Assembly (NCBI GenBank): GCA_947683625.1
Contig: CANTUR010000049.1
Location: 10,766,501 to 10,830,500, forward strand
Source of the DNA: Mallotus nudiflorus
Taxonomy: Eukaryota; Streptophyta; Magnoliopsida; Malpighiales; Euphorbiaceae
DNA length: 64,000 bases
Direction: 5' to 3'
The notes below the pieces were generated by a model. The model was not told where the DNA came from, searched no databases, and saw nothing but the letters and a program-made list of their open reading frames with translations. The position numbers and the translations under genes were made by a program. Shown here piece after piece: positions 27,152-38,992 of the stretch (its first letter is position 1; every line of letters starts with the position of its first letter).

Positions 27152-29354
27152 TGTAGACAGCGAGATTTAGCGCATGCCCAAGATCTTAGCAACTGCGACA
27201 CTATTTGAGCTTAGGGCTCTAAAGAACACACTAACCACTATCACAAAGACATGGCATGGAGATGAGGAGTCGCCACTCAGGGTAATAACTAGGAAAAATC
27301 GAAAAAGGTGGTACTCAATTCTCTAAAAGAAAGCTAGCGCCACAACCAAGAGATTCTGGATATGAATTACTAATGTCTTTCAGTCTTGTGTTCATTTAGA
27401 AATATTCTATGAAGTACTATCTTATCCTCTATTTACATGCAATTTTATATAAACCCTTATTTAAAACATTTAACTCCAGGCAAACTAGTCATGAAAAATA
27501 CATGTAAACAATGCATTCAATTAAATTCATAATCCTGAAGTTAGTCTAATCTACATTGATTTTAATTAAATGACCTAAATCTACATATTTTAATTTACAA
27601 GTGAGCCTAAAGACTAATTGGCCTAATTCATGTTTAATTTTAATTAGTTGAACCTAAGTCTATTTATTTTAATTCTAAAAGTGGGGCTAAATCTACAAAT
27701 TATGAAGTATTTCAATTAGTGGGTCTAATTCTACATGTTTTAATTCTAAATAAAAAATGGGCCTAAGTCTAAATTAACCTAAATGGGCCTAAATTAATTT
27801 TAAAATTAAACCTAAAAATCCAATTAAAAGCCTATTTATTAAATGAGTTAGAGCCTAAACGTGGGTTTAGGGTCCAAAAATAAACAAAAAAACCCCAAAA
27901 ACATAAAAAATAAAAAAAAAACAAATAACAAAAGATCAACCATGCAATTAAATTATTTCTTCTAAAAAAAACCCTACTTTTCATTAATATGCAACCTAAA
28001 TTAATCTACTACCTCTATTGATTTTAATTAGGGTTTATCAAATTGAACCTAATTTACTAATTTATTTTTAAGAACAAGAGAACTAAATTTTCATTATTCC
28101 CACTATCGGGGCTATTACAAAATCTACCAAAATAATAAAGAAAATAAAATTAAAATACAACCCTTAAGAAGACAAATTAAACAAATTCAAAACCTAAAAA
28201 ATAAACTAAACTAAACTAAACATAGCAAAATTAAATTAAATTTGGATCTTGACTTTTGGCTTTCATTCATGGATTCTCCATGAGTTTCCGTGGTTCAATC
28301 ATGTATTCATCACCAGAATCATGAAACATAAAGAATAAAAAAAGAAAATAACATTAGAATTAATGAACAAAGAAAACAATATAATGAAAATAAAAACTAA
28401 ATAAAAAAACACATAAATAATAAAATAAAACATAATAAAAAGAAAATAATGATGTAAAAGAAAGAACTAATAAAAAGAAAGGAGTAGAATATAAGTAATG
28501 TTGTGCGGATGCTATTTGAATGCATCTCAGAAGGTGATTTCACCGTTTTGAGAAAATTGACTTTGTGCGTTCTTGATTTTTGGACTTTTTAAAAGAATGT
28601 ACTTTGTTTCTTTTTTTTAAAAAAGGGTTTTAAAATGACAGTATCAAGTTAGGTCTCCTATCTTTTTTTTTCAATCAACCTCTATTACAGTAGTTGATTA
28701 GGGGTTTTTTTCTTTTCTTTTTTACCTTGTTTCCCCCCTCTTCTTCTCTACCAATCTTTTCTTTTTATATCCCATTCCTAAGCTAACTGTTTATGTGGTC
28801 ACATGAGTTACGTGATCACAGTAGCTCTGATCTCTCCCTTCCTAAAAATCAGGATAAGAATTTTAACTTTAAAAAAAGAAGATTATACGTGTAAGAGATG
28901 CATATTGGACCAAGACCAAAACATATAGATAAATACTCAAATCAATTTATTTATAAATTAAATTTGGCTAATCACAATGAGAAAAAAGAGTTTTACTGAA
29001 TTTTTTAGTGCCTTAGCATTCCAAAATGTCAACTGGCATTGTGTAATGCCAATTGGCATTACATAATGTCAATCAGCATTGTGTAATGCCGATTGGCATT
29101 ACGTAATGCCAATTGGCATTGCATAATGCTGATTGGCATTATGTAATGTCGATTGGAATTACATAATGCTGGTTGCATATTTCCAAATATGCCCTTGTAA
29201 AAGTCAATTTTTTACAATTAAACCCAAAAAATATTGCAATTTAGTCCTTAAAATCGCAAAACTTAACACTAGAGATCAATTGTTTATTAAATTGTCATCA
29301 TAGAGGCTTTCATTGCATTCATGCACAATTGCATCTTGAAATTGGGTGCTTATA
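27152..29354 (-). repeat. 3' LTR of element B (family B)
   Basis: Plus-strand TGTAGACAGCGAG to GGGTGCTTATA. Its left flank is mid-unit in C's tandem array (GACTA), so B inserted there. Its right flank is a polypurine tract. The 20-bp palindromic array at 29025-29165 has the consensus AATGCCGATTGGCATTACGT with five or six units, closer to the solo LTR at 9955 than to C's LTRs. The partner 5' LTR and the second GACTA are not found. Confidence 0.88.
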
Positions 29355-29369
29355 GTTTCCCCCCCTTTA
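29355..29369 (-). promoter_or_regulatory. Polypurine tract of element B
   Basis: Minus strand AAAGGGGGGGAAAC next to the LTR. The following TTTGCTTGACAAATT sequence is shared with the equivalent place in C (26430-26445). Confidence 0.85.
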
Positions 29370-29514
29370 TTGCTATTTGCTTGACAAATTGCTGCAAAGT
29401 AATAGATGCACACAATTTCGAAGGAAAGAATTAGGGTACTTAATTGTATCCTAATTAATGGATTAATGCTTAAATTTCTATACAATTTTTAAGCAAGATG
29501 TTATGTTTAGCATG

Positions 29515-30070
29515 CTTCACTATATTCCTTGTGGGACATTTAGGTTTTTATGATTTAAGAACATGCTATAGCTCTTGTGGAACATCTAGCAATAATACCA
29601 TAACTATTTTGTAGTGTCTGGTGAACTGTACTATATTCCCTTTGGGACGTCTAGTGACAATGGATTTTGTTATATTCCATGTGAGACGTTTAACGAAATA
29701 TATGTAATAATTCTCGCTATATTCCTTGTGGGACATTTAGCGATTTATGATTTTTTTAAAAAAGAAACATGTTATAGTTCCTATGGAACATCTAGCAATC
29801 TGTGATTTAAAATTTTGCTATATTCCCTACAGGATGTTTAGCAATTCATGATTTGAAAAATGTGCTATAGTTCATGTTGAACATCTAGTAATGATACCAT
29901 AACTATTGTGTAGTGTCTGGTAAATCAAAAGATTTGAAAATTCATATTATAACTGCTTTGTAGCATATAACATATTGAATTTCAAATTCACGTTATGACT
30001 AATGGGCAGTGCATAATGAAATAATCTGAAATTTCTGTTGCAACTACTGTGTAGCATATAACAAAATAGA
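29515..30070. repeat. Degenerate tandem array in the 3' region of element B
   Basis: About eight to ten diverged units built on CTATATTCCTTGTGGGACAT, TTAGCAATTTATGATTT and TATAGTTCxTGTGGAACAT. Later units (29890-30070) shift to AACTACTTTGTAGCATATAA words. The sequence is unrelated to the C and A arrays although the position is the same. Confidence 0.8.
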
Positions 30071-30463
30071 TTTAAAATCCTTGACAAAAATAATGATCCA
30101 CGTAAAATGCAAAAATCAAATTCTGTAATTATATTTTGTGTTTTGTACTTAATAAAGGATTCAAAATTTTAATACAAACTAACTATGTAATTAATAATTC
30201 TGTGAATTATTATTTAATGATATGAATTTCATGAGTTAATTATGAATCGACCAAATTGTAAAGAAGAAATTTGGACTTGAATGCAAGCAAGTTTTGGTGG
30301 ATCAAAATGGATATTTTCCATCCTATATACTTCACTTTTGCATGTCACATTCCATTTCTCATTTCATCTTCATTTTCTTTTCCTTTCATTTTCTCTTTGC
30401 ATTGATTTTGCTTTATTTGATTACTTAATCATCTAACATTTGATTTACAATCCGTCAGATCCT

Positions 30464-31890
30464 ATGGCTGCCCAACAATACAGAACACATAAAAGAGAAA
30501 AAATTCTAGCAGATTCAATTATTCTATCTCCCTGTTTTCCTCATAATAGTCTTAGACTTCAAAAAGGCTCCACCATCCTCCCTCTGACTTACCTACATCT
30601 CAACAGGTGTACAAATGTGGTTAATGAGGTAATATTTCCTCATTTCTTTTTATTTCTACAAGAAAATTATATATAAAATTGGTAATCAGAATCAATTTCA
30701 GAATGCAAATTAGTATGCACATTATTCAAATTAGATTAGAAACTGGTCGAAAAGCATGAAATTTTGAAATTAAACCTTGAAAATATGAAAATTTTAGCTC
30801 AGGTTTGCTATATGTCTGATTGAATGTTTGGAATATTGATTAGAAGTTTGGATTTTCAATTGCCATCCAAATTTTCGATCAGCATTGCCCAATGTCAATC
30901 AACATTATTTAATGTCTGGTGACATTATGTAATGCTGATCGGCATTCCATTTTATCAATAAAAAAAATTATTTATCTTTGTTTTGCATGATTTACTGATT
31001 TATTTTTTTCTTTTCCAGATTTGGAGTACAGAGATTGGACTGATCCGGCATTTCGATGTTATCATCTCCGATAGGAGTCTCCCTTTGATGTAGATATGGG
31101 GTTCTTCTAATCTGGCTTAGCATGATAAATATTCTTTAGACCTATCGTGATAAGATAAACTCCATTGAATGACACCTAGTAAGAAAAAAAATCATCAGTG
31201 TTTTATAATGCAAGTTAAACTTAATTAACATAATTTACCAATTAATTTTGATTGGCTGGAGGGAGCTGATGATGTTGAGAGATACGATTTTATGGCTAGA
31301 GCAGTACATTTTGAGTCCATGAGGATTTTACTCCTTCAATTTGGTTATCAGATGTGGTATATGGGGGAACGAGTATATCGCTGGTCTTCTAGACCTTCAC
31401 GATGTTGTATTCCTTCTGATATCCCTCCTTCAATGTTACATAGCTTGCACCTGACGGGTTCAAAGCTGAGAGAGGCGCTACAAGGATATGCTGCCTTAAC
31501 TTTATTTGAGCGATCTCCCCATTACCTGTAGTTCATTCACAAGAATCTCCTAGAGTAGATTTCTACTGACCATGTTGAGGTAACTTCTGATCATTTCATT
31601 TATTCTTTTAAAACCTATAAATTACTCATTCTTTTTCACAGTTTGAGGAGATTGGTTTCCCTGCTCCCGAGGTAATGGGGAAAGAGACCAAGACTGCTTA
31701 GAGGACTGAGATTGCTCCCGATACTGAGAGATATGAGCCCAAACCTAGTCATACACACTATACTCAGCACGTTGGAACTAGTCAAGAGGGGGCTTTTGTT
31801 GGTGCTATCCTTGGCAATGTCTCTCTTATGAACAAGTCTATGCTTTTATTGGGCTCCTACTATTTAGACTCCAGTTGAGCAGTATATGCA
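30464..31890 (+). pseudogene. Antisense PMD-type accessory gene of element B
   Basis: Plus-strand gene inside a minus-strand element. Exon 1 30464-30628 (ATG after a pyrimidine-rich leader): PHNSLRLQKGSTILPLTYLH, ending GAG|GTAATA. It aligns with exon 1 of the A gene (PHSLRLLKGDTILLLADLRS). A second exon starts after TTTTCCAG at 31019 (IWSTEIGLIRHFDVIISDRS, then stop). The block 31264-31583 reads YDFMARAVHFESMRILLLQF, MGERVYRWSSR and IPPSMLHSLHLTGSKLREAL, like C-terminal parts of PMD proteins; it ends GAGG|TAACTT, followed by an acceptor and FPAPEVMGKETKT. The central PMD core seen in A is missing between about 31190 and 31260. Stops are present, so it is not functional. Confidence 0.65.
30875..30951. 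repeat. 20-bp palindromic units inside the intron of B's antisense gene
   Basis: Three units such as AATGTCTGGTGACATTATGT and AATGCTGATCGGCATT, the same period and sequence type as the arrays inside the family-B LTRs (10158-10250, 29025-29165). They lie between exon 1 and exon 2 of the antisense gene. Confidence 0.8.
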
Positions 31891-32744
31891 CTTTAGTGAT
31901 TCTCAGCTTCTTAGCTTTTCTCTAGTAAATACTTCACATATGAGTCTATCTTACTTGTTTCTTGCATGATCTATAAACTTGACACAAATGTTAGTAGAAA
32001 ATTTTACAAAACAAGTTCCCCGGACATAGGTAGAGTATTTGCACGGTCTAGCCTCATCTTTGAGGTTATTTACTATACAAGTCACACATAGTTGGTGAGT
32101 AAGTATATACACTAAAAAATGCAAAGTCTATCCATGTTATGCATGAAATGCATATGATATGACATTTCCCATATGTGTAGAGTTATTCCAGTGGTCTAAA
32201 GCTCGAGAATGAGATGCTTAATCGATAACTTGTAGACTTAGGCATTGATCCTCATAGTGCTGGGACTTCATCTGCTAGACCTTCAGATACTTATCAGCAT
32301 GATGATTTGACCAAAGGATAGAGGCCTTAGCCCAATTCAGGACCTCATGATGACTAATTAGGACTATTTTTATTTTTGACTCTTAGCATGCTTGTATTTG
32401 ACTGTTTATATAGTACTATTACTTTTGGGATTCTACATTATTCTAAGTACTGTTATGTATCACTTGAACTAGTAGCTACTTTTGGGAAAACTTCTTCCAT
32501 TAAAATCCTTCTAACAATGGATAATGTTGAATAATCAAATAAATAACTAATTACTTAAAAAGATAAATAATGAATATTATCCCTTTAATAATTGTTTATT
32601 TGTCCTGATCTCTTTAGATTCCATCACCTCATCTTATCCATATTCCTTGAGCAAATAGAATCCTTTTCTCATATGGACCCATTTTCCTTCTCTATATAAA
32701 GAACACATAAGGGGCATTATTCCTCATTCTCTGCACTTTCAATT
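31891..32744. other. Spacer between B's two antisense accessory genes
   Basis: Mostly non-coding, with some degenerate plus-strand coding-like text up to about 32360 (SGTSSARPSDTYQHDD-type residues, likely the tail of the PMD-type gene). No repeat or motif of note. Confidence 0.4.
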
Positions 32745-34031
32745 ATGAGTCAAGCATCTCTCCAATTGATGACGAAATTCCTTAAGAGCCTTAATAGAAA
32801 TAATTAGAACAACTTTCTCCCTTTTTATTGCAAGTCACTAAAATCCCTTCAGCATTTGAATATCAATAAATTTTTGCATGCTACTATAACTTTTAGGGAT
32901 GCTAAGGACCACGTGTTCATATTTAATGGGTAAGAGCTATACCCAATGATCGAAGAATTTGCTATTATCTTGGGGTGCTCATTAGACTCAACTTCCATGA
33001 TTTCACTTCCTAATTTGACCATGCAGTTTCCTGATAAGTTAGTAGCATTCTTTGATTTGCCCCTAGATGACATCTATCTGTATGCTCACAACCCTGGGAC
33101 CATGATCTATCTTCTCTAATTAATGTATATGAAATTAAAGATAAGAACAGTGTTGCTTGAACCAGAACCATTGCTTTTTGTCTTTATGCACAATTTTTTC
33201 TAGTTTCATCTTATAGAAATGCTGACACATAGATTGTGAGTATTTTTGAGCAAGTACAAGATGGAGCAAACCTTATGCCTATTATTCTTGCTAAAACTAT
33301 CATAGGACTGGACAACTTCAAAACTTAGAATCATCTTTCAAGCAGTTTGCTTCTCCTTCAGGTGTGTAACCAGAATCCTTTATTTTTTCTTTCTCTTTTA
33401 TTTGCCTTAACTTTTGCCTAAGTCACCCTTTCGAGTTTTCAACTTAGTAGGCTTGCCCTAACTTTTGCCTAAGATACCCTTTCGAATTCTCAACTTATCA
33501 TGCTCTTTTTTTTAGATATGGCTATAGGAAAAGGTGAGTTTGCTTATCATTCCTACCAACCCCTTGACTTATCAACCTCATCAACTATAGTATCATCCAT
33601 TGAAGATAAAGGATAAGCTTACTATAAACCAATGGGTTGACTAGTTGAGGGGCATTGCAGATGCTGAGATCATATGGGTTTGCCCTTAGTGGAAATTAAA
33701 GTTCATGACCATTGAGTTATATGATCATAGTGTTCCTATTCCTGGGCTACATTTCTCTAACTTTTTCTCCCCTTCATGTCTTTGCCATCAGTAATGTCAC
33801 CTATAGTTCAATGTCACTGTTCTTAATGACTTTGAAGGCTTCCCTTTGAGACAGGACTTTTTAGATAAGGTTAGCAGCTTGTCGCCTCGTGGGAACTTCA
33901 AGTGAAACATGCATTTGAATACCAATGTGACTACTGATGATAACGGCAAAGCTTGGGTTATCTTGCAAACTACAGAGCCACCTAGATTTTCTAAGTACAA
34001 GAGAAATAAAGCATTGCAAGATGAATCATAA
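32745..34031 (+). pseudogene. Second antisense accessory protein of element B, DUF7745-like
   Basis: Broken plus-strand coding region. Starts MSQASLQLMTKFLKSLNR. At 32890-33115 it reads DHVFIFNG, ELYPMIEEFAIILGCSLD, then LVAFFDLPLDDIYLYA; the pattern 'F-F---EL-P--EE-A-ILG' is common to a plant family often found beside or in TEs (DUF7745 as I recall it). At 33650-33780: VCPWWKLKFMTIEL, HSVPIPGLHF; at 33830-34030: RQDFLDKVSSLSPRGNFK, then a basic KYKRNKALQDES end. Stops and frame changes are many. A block of GGCAAAAGTTAG-type words (reverse strand, 33410-33510) sits in the middle and may be an intron or insertion. The family name is tentative; the fold and role are unknown to me. Confidence 0.5.
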
Positions 34032-34289
34032 AAGAAGAAACCAAGACATATTTAGAGTAGTGATCTCATAGATGTAGTTTTTTTGGCTTTTCATGCTTTG
34101 TTTTTTCCTTTAAGTACTTATGCCTTATAATAAAGATAGGACATGCAATATTGAAAAAAAAAATTTCATTTCAATTTGCTTCATTAATTAGGGCCAAAAT
34201 GAGTGCATTTATTACATCACATGATATAACTCATGTTATCAGCTAGTCCTTTCAAATTTTCTAACTGAATATTTTTCTCTCACTTTTAT

Positions 34290-34496
34290 TTCCCTAATTT
34301 CTACCTGACCAACCCTTTACGGGTTTTCTAATTAGTGGGATCACCTCTTTTATTTTATTCCCCAATTTTTTCCTACCAACCCTTTACGAGTTTTCTAAAC
34401 ATTAGGAATGTCCTAATTTTTGCCTGAATAGCCTTTTCAGGTTTTTAGCCAATTAACTTTTTTTCTTTTATACTATTATTATTTTCTTTTTTTTAA
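34290..34496 (-). other. Post-integrase repeat words of element B
   Basis: On the minus strand, after the integrase end: repeated GGTTGGTAGG / GAAAACTCGTAAAGGGTTGG / GGCAAAAATTAGG words. It is equivalent to 21255-21440 in element A and typical of Tat-lineage elements at this point. Confidence 0.65.
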
Positions 34497-35700
34497 AATA
34501 GTATTTTTTGAGACAATATAGGTTGATTGGCTCAGTGAACTCATTCCCTTCAAGATCTTATATTTTTACAAGTCCCTTAAGTAGAATCGACTTGACTAAA
34601 TATGGTCCTTCCCAATTTGGTCTGAACTCTCCTCTTGGATTAAATACTAATTTTATAGACTATTTTAACACCATGTCCCCAACCTTTATCTTTCTAGGCT
34701 TAACCTTCTTGTTAAATGATCTTGGTATCCTTCTTTGATATATTTAAGTATAAAATAAAGTATTCATCCTCTTTTCATCCAAAGATACCAAATAATCATA
34801 TCTCTTTCGTGCCCATTCATTTTCAAGTATTTTAGCTTCCATAACCGCTCTTAAAGATTTGAACTCAGTTTCTATAGGCAAAACTACTTCACAACCATAC
34901 ACTAAAGAGAATGGTATTTGGCCTATGGTAGTTCTAGCTATATACCCCTACAAAGGAAAAGGAAGAAACTCAAACCAATCCTTGTAAGTTTTGACCATTT
35001 TAGAGTGAATCTTCTTAACATTTTTATTAGCCACTTCTCCTGCTCTATTAGCCTGAGGGCGATAAAGTGAAGACTTATGATGTTCAATCCCATACTTCTG
35101 TAACAACTCTATCACTTTTGCCTGAAATTAGACACCATTATCTGTCATAACATGGTGCAGGACCCCATACTTGCAAATAAGACTCTTCTCAATAAACCAT
35201 GCCATTTGTTTCACTTTCAGAGTGTTGAAGGACTCAGCCTCTACTTATCTAGAAAAGTAATCTATTGCTACAATTGTATACTTATGCCCATTGGATGTTG
35301 TCGGCTTTATTTCTCCTATAATATCAATCCCCCACACTCTAAAGGGCTAAGGAGATGATAAACTATTTACCACCATAGGGGGAAGATGGTTAAAATTCTA
35401 ATAGATTTGGCACTGATGGCACTGTCTTACTATTCTAATACAATCTTTTCCAAACTCATCCAATAATACCCCTATCTGATTATCTTCTTCGCCATGATCA
35501 TTCCGTTCATATGAGAACCGCAAGCTCCTGCATGAATCTCTTTCATCACCTCTTCAGCTTTATCTTTCTTAAGACATCTGAGTTGCATTCCATGCAACAT
35601 TCTTTTGTATAATACTCCATCGTGACTCACATAATTATGTACGAGAACACAAAGAGCATATTTCTCTTTTGAAGTTGCTTCATTTGAATACTTTCCTTCC
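34497..35700 (-). pseudogene. Integrase of the C/B element
   Basis: Read right to left: HHCC zinc domain (EIHAGACGSHMNGMIMAKK, then CHQCQIY), catalytic core with GIDIIGEIKP, TIVAIDYFSR, VMTDNGV and GEVANKNVKKIHSKM, then YGCEVVLPIETE, and a C-terminal part with KIKVGDMVL, PRGEFRPNWEGPYLVK and INLYCLKKYYF. Both catalytic Asp and the Glu are kept, unlike element A. A handful of in-frame stops remain (often TAG at Trp or Gln positions), so it is still inactive. It looks younger or less decayed than A's integrase. Confidence 0.9.
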
Positions 35701-35789
35701 TCAATAAATCTCTGAATGTCATAAAACCATAACTTCTCTTTAGGCTTATTTTAATACCCATAGTTTGCACTCCCCATAACATGGAGCTC

Positions 35790-36433
35790 TTGATTTTATA
35801 ATTACCAATGGCTTTAAAGTCAATCTAGTCACATTATCACATATTGAATAGAGTGTTGCCAGTGCATCTGCCATTTAATTATCATCTCTTGACAAATGGA
35901 TGAAGATACATTTAGTGAAGTTTTCAAATAACAGATACTTTTCCTCTTTCACCTCTCATTCTTCATTAGCCTAACTGATGACCAACATCGAATCCCCATA
36001 TACTAACAACTCTTTTTCTCTAGTTGCTATTGCTGCATCCACTCCATGAATGCATGTCTTATACTCAGCCTTATTATTTGTTATGTTGAAATCTAACTTC
36101 TTGGCCATTGGTATGGTTTCTTCCCCTGGCATAACAAGAATCACTACTAATCTAGCTCCTTTGTTATTTATAGCCCCATCAAAATAAAGCTTCCACTCCC
36201 GATGCTCTACGACTACTAAATTCTCATCTGGAAACTCTAAATTCCATTATTCATCACCTTCTATTGCATTATGAGTTAAAAATTCTGCTACTATCCTTCC
36301 TTTGATAACCTTTATGGTAATGTACTCTATATAAAATTTAGTCAGGAGTACGATCCATCGAGACATTTTTCCAATTAAAGCAGATGCTTGAAATAGATAT
36401 CTTAAAGGATCTATCTTTGAAATAGCCTAAACT
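35790..36433 (-). pseudogene. RNase H end and second RNase H (aRH) of the C/B element
   Basis: Immediately left of the RT fragment: KIDPLRYLFQASALIGKMSR, then WIVLLTKFYIEYI and VIKGRIVAEFL, which is only the last third of the first RNase H. Then the aRH: LEFPDENLVVVEHREWKLYF, DGAINNKGARLVVILVMPGE, ITNNKAEYKTCIHGV and VYGDSMLVIS, with FDG, the NNxAEY box and YGDS. This dual RNase H identifies the Tat lineage. Confidence 0.88.
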
Positions 36434-37459
36434 TTATAGGACTGAAAATAATGCCTTAATTTTCTTATTGCCTAGATCTATAATAAAAGTTGTTTTGATC
36501 TTGTCCTCTACCATCATTATCTGATTATATCCTAAAAACCCATCCATAAAAGAATAAATTGCACTCGACACCGCATTATCCACTACCACATCAATGTGAG
36601 GTAAAGGAAAATCATCTTTTAGGAATGCTTTGTTTAAATCCCTGAAAGCTATACACATACGTACTTTACCATCTTTCTTAGGCATTAGTACTATGTTTTC
36701 CAACCATTGAGGATAATCTACCACTTCTAGAAAATTAGTGTGGATTTTTTTAGTAATTTCCTCTCTTATCTTTTTAGTCCACTCTAGTCTTAGCTTGTGT
36801 AGTTTTTGTTTAACACATTTATTTTTTGGATAAGTTGGGATATGATGTTCCACAATTTCCTTGTCTAAACTCGACATATCTTCATAAGTCCAAGCAAATA
36901 CTTCCTTTCTTTTTATTAATATTCTCTCAAAACTTTCCCTCTCTTTAAAAGTTACATCATGTGATATAGAAATGTTCTTAGGATTATCATTTGTGCCCAT
37001 GTTTAATGAATCTATTTGAATGGAATTAATGTTTAACATGCATATATGATCAATATTAAAATGCACAGAACCATTAGGATGGACATCATACAAGTAAGCC
37101 AAACCATAATTCATATCATTTACCATGGAAAAAATAAAGTCTTCATCCTCATAAAGACCGGACATTATTACATCAGTTTCTTTATAAAAAAAATCACTAA
37201 AACTATTATTAATAATAGTAGATAAATCCTGGGGTGGCTTCTCTTTAAGTGATAAACACAGCAGTTCTTCAACAACATTATGACCTATCCTCTTAACTAC
37301 CTGCTTCATCACTTCCTCTTTGTTATCCTCTACCAGGTTCTTCATAATTTGCTCCTTGAAGATCTCAAATCCAGGAATGTCTTTTCCAACAACATTGACA
37401 GATTCCTTAGCAGCCAAATAGTACTTGCCTTCCCTTGGCTTGATAAAATTCTCACTCAT
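36434..37459 (-). pseudogene. Reverse transcriptase of the C/B element, truncated before YVDD
   Basis: Open for 341 codons. An N-terminal spacer (EGKYYLAAKESVNVVGK and an acidic linker) leads to RT fingers: WLENIVLMPKKDGKVRMC, FRDLNKAFLKDDFPLPHID, SFMDGFLGYNQIMMVEDK and KTTFIIDLG. It then jumps directly to RNase H text (KLRHYFQSYK in another frame). The palm with YVDD, thumb, and the RNase H N-terminal half are missing, a deletion of roughly 1 kb by comparison with element A. The long open frame upstream shows limited decay. Confidence 0.9.
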
Positions 37460-37499
37460 TGACCTGATTCTCCCTAAGGGCTTATTTATCTTGGCCTTT

Positions 37500-38285
37500 C
37501 CCTTCTTCCTTCCTCTTTTGCTACTAGGTTCTATCTCAGTGCACCCTAATCCTTTGGTGTCACCCTAACTTATAAATTCCAGGGGTTTAAGGCTTCTTTG
37601 CTCATTATTTCCCAACCCCTGTCTAGGTTAATAATTCATACTCTCTATCATCCTCACAACTCTCAGATACATCTCAGTTCCATCGAATATTCCAGTAACT
37701 TGGAAACTAGGGGGAACACATACTTGTTTTTGTTTATCCTGTATGGCTGCCACAACTGCACTGGTTCTAACTTTTATAGTCACAACCTCTCCTTCATGAG
37801 GGAATTTTATCTTCTGGTGCACAATTGAGGGTACCCCTCCTAAACCATTAAACCATGGCCTTCCCAAAAGTAATGTATATGTGATAGGGATGTCTAATAC
37901 AATGAACTAAATAGTTAACTCTACAAGTCCTATTTTAACTAGAGCTTGGAATGTGCCCTCCACATTCTGGGTGCTATCATCATAGGCTCTAACTTATAAG
38001 ATTTAAAGCTTTCAAATCCAATTAGGTAGGATTTTTAATGGACACATGTTAATAGCAGAACCATCATCTACCATTGCAAAATTGGTTTACTTTCCCTTAC
38101 TTCAGCTAGGATAAATAGGGCCTTGTTATGATTTCTACCTTCTAAAGGTAAATCATCATTCGAGAACATTATCAAACCATGCTTTCTTTTTGTGACCTCA
38201 TGTGTAGCTGATGTTTTGATACTCATATTTGATAGAGCCTTGACAAGAGCTCTTTGGTGGCTACCTGAATGCATCAAGAATTCCT
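37500..38285 (-). pseudogene. Protease, second copy, of the C/B element
   Basis: Blocks ALVKALSNMSIKTSATHEV, KHGLIMFSNDDLPLEGRNHN, KALFILAEVR, then LGRPWFNGLGGVPSIVHQK and RMIESMNY followed by GLGNNEQ (the GMGLG patch). It duplicates the order of the copy at 38290-38992 and also its upstream flank. Only this copy continues into the RT. The active-site segment is shifted and broken near 38060-38080. Confidence 0.85.
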
Positions 38286-38289
38286 AAAT

Positions 38290-38992
38290 GCTCACATTTA
38301 CCTTAGCTTTCTTTAGCTGCTCTAAGATCAAGTCTTCTTTTTGCCCTTTCGCTACTTCTACATCCTCTGTCTCCTCTTTCTGTAACTCTCTCAATTTTCT
38401 TTTCTATTGCCTTATAATTCTTACTAATTTTGGTGATATGCTTCTGACTTTGCATCACTATGAACACAATTTTTCCTATACTAGCATCTAAAGTCATAAC
38501 TTCTTCATCAAATAGGAATTTCACCTTTTGATGCACAATTGAAGGCACTCCTCCTAAAATATTATACCAAGGCCTACCTAAAAGCAAGGCATAGGTGACA
38601 AGGATATCTAGCATAGTGAATTCCACTATTGCCTCTATAGGTCCAATCTTTATAAGAGCCATAAATGTTCCCTCTACATTCATTGTGCTATCATCATAAG
38701 CTCTGATTATGAGGTCTGATTTTGTTAAATCCTTCACCTTCACACCTAGATTAGGCAGGATCTGCAGTGGGCAAACATTAATTACAGACCCATCATCCAC
38801 CATCATATAATTGGTCATTATCCCTCTTACTTCAACTGGAATGAACAAGGCTTTATTATGATTCCTTCCTTCCACAAGTAAATCTTCATCAGAGAAAGTA
38901 AAAACACCATGCTTTTTCTCAATAACCTTGGCCATCATTGCCTCAGGAGTTGTAGTAGTTTCAATTTTCATCATAGCTAGAGACTTAACCAA
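38290..38992 (-). pseudogene. Protease, first copy, of the C/B element
   Basis: 229 open codons at 38303-38992: LVEGRNHNKALFIPVEVRG, MMVDDGSVINVCPLQILP (active site VDDGS), LIIRAYDDSTMNVEGTF, ALIKIGPIE and ALLLGRPWYNILGGVPSI. It ends in a charged ERVTERGDRGCRSSERA tail that corresponds to the gag-protease spacer preceding the second copy. So the junction goes protease, spacer, protease. Confidence 0.88.
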
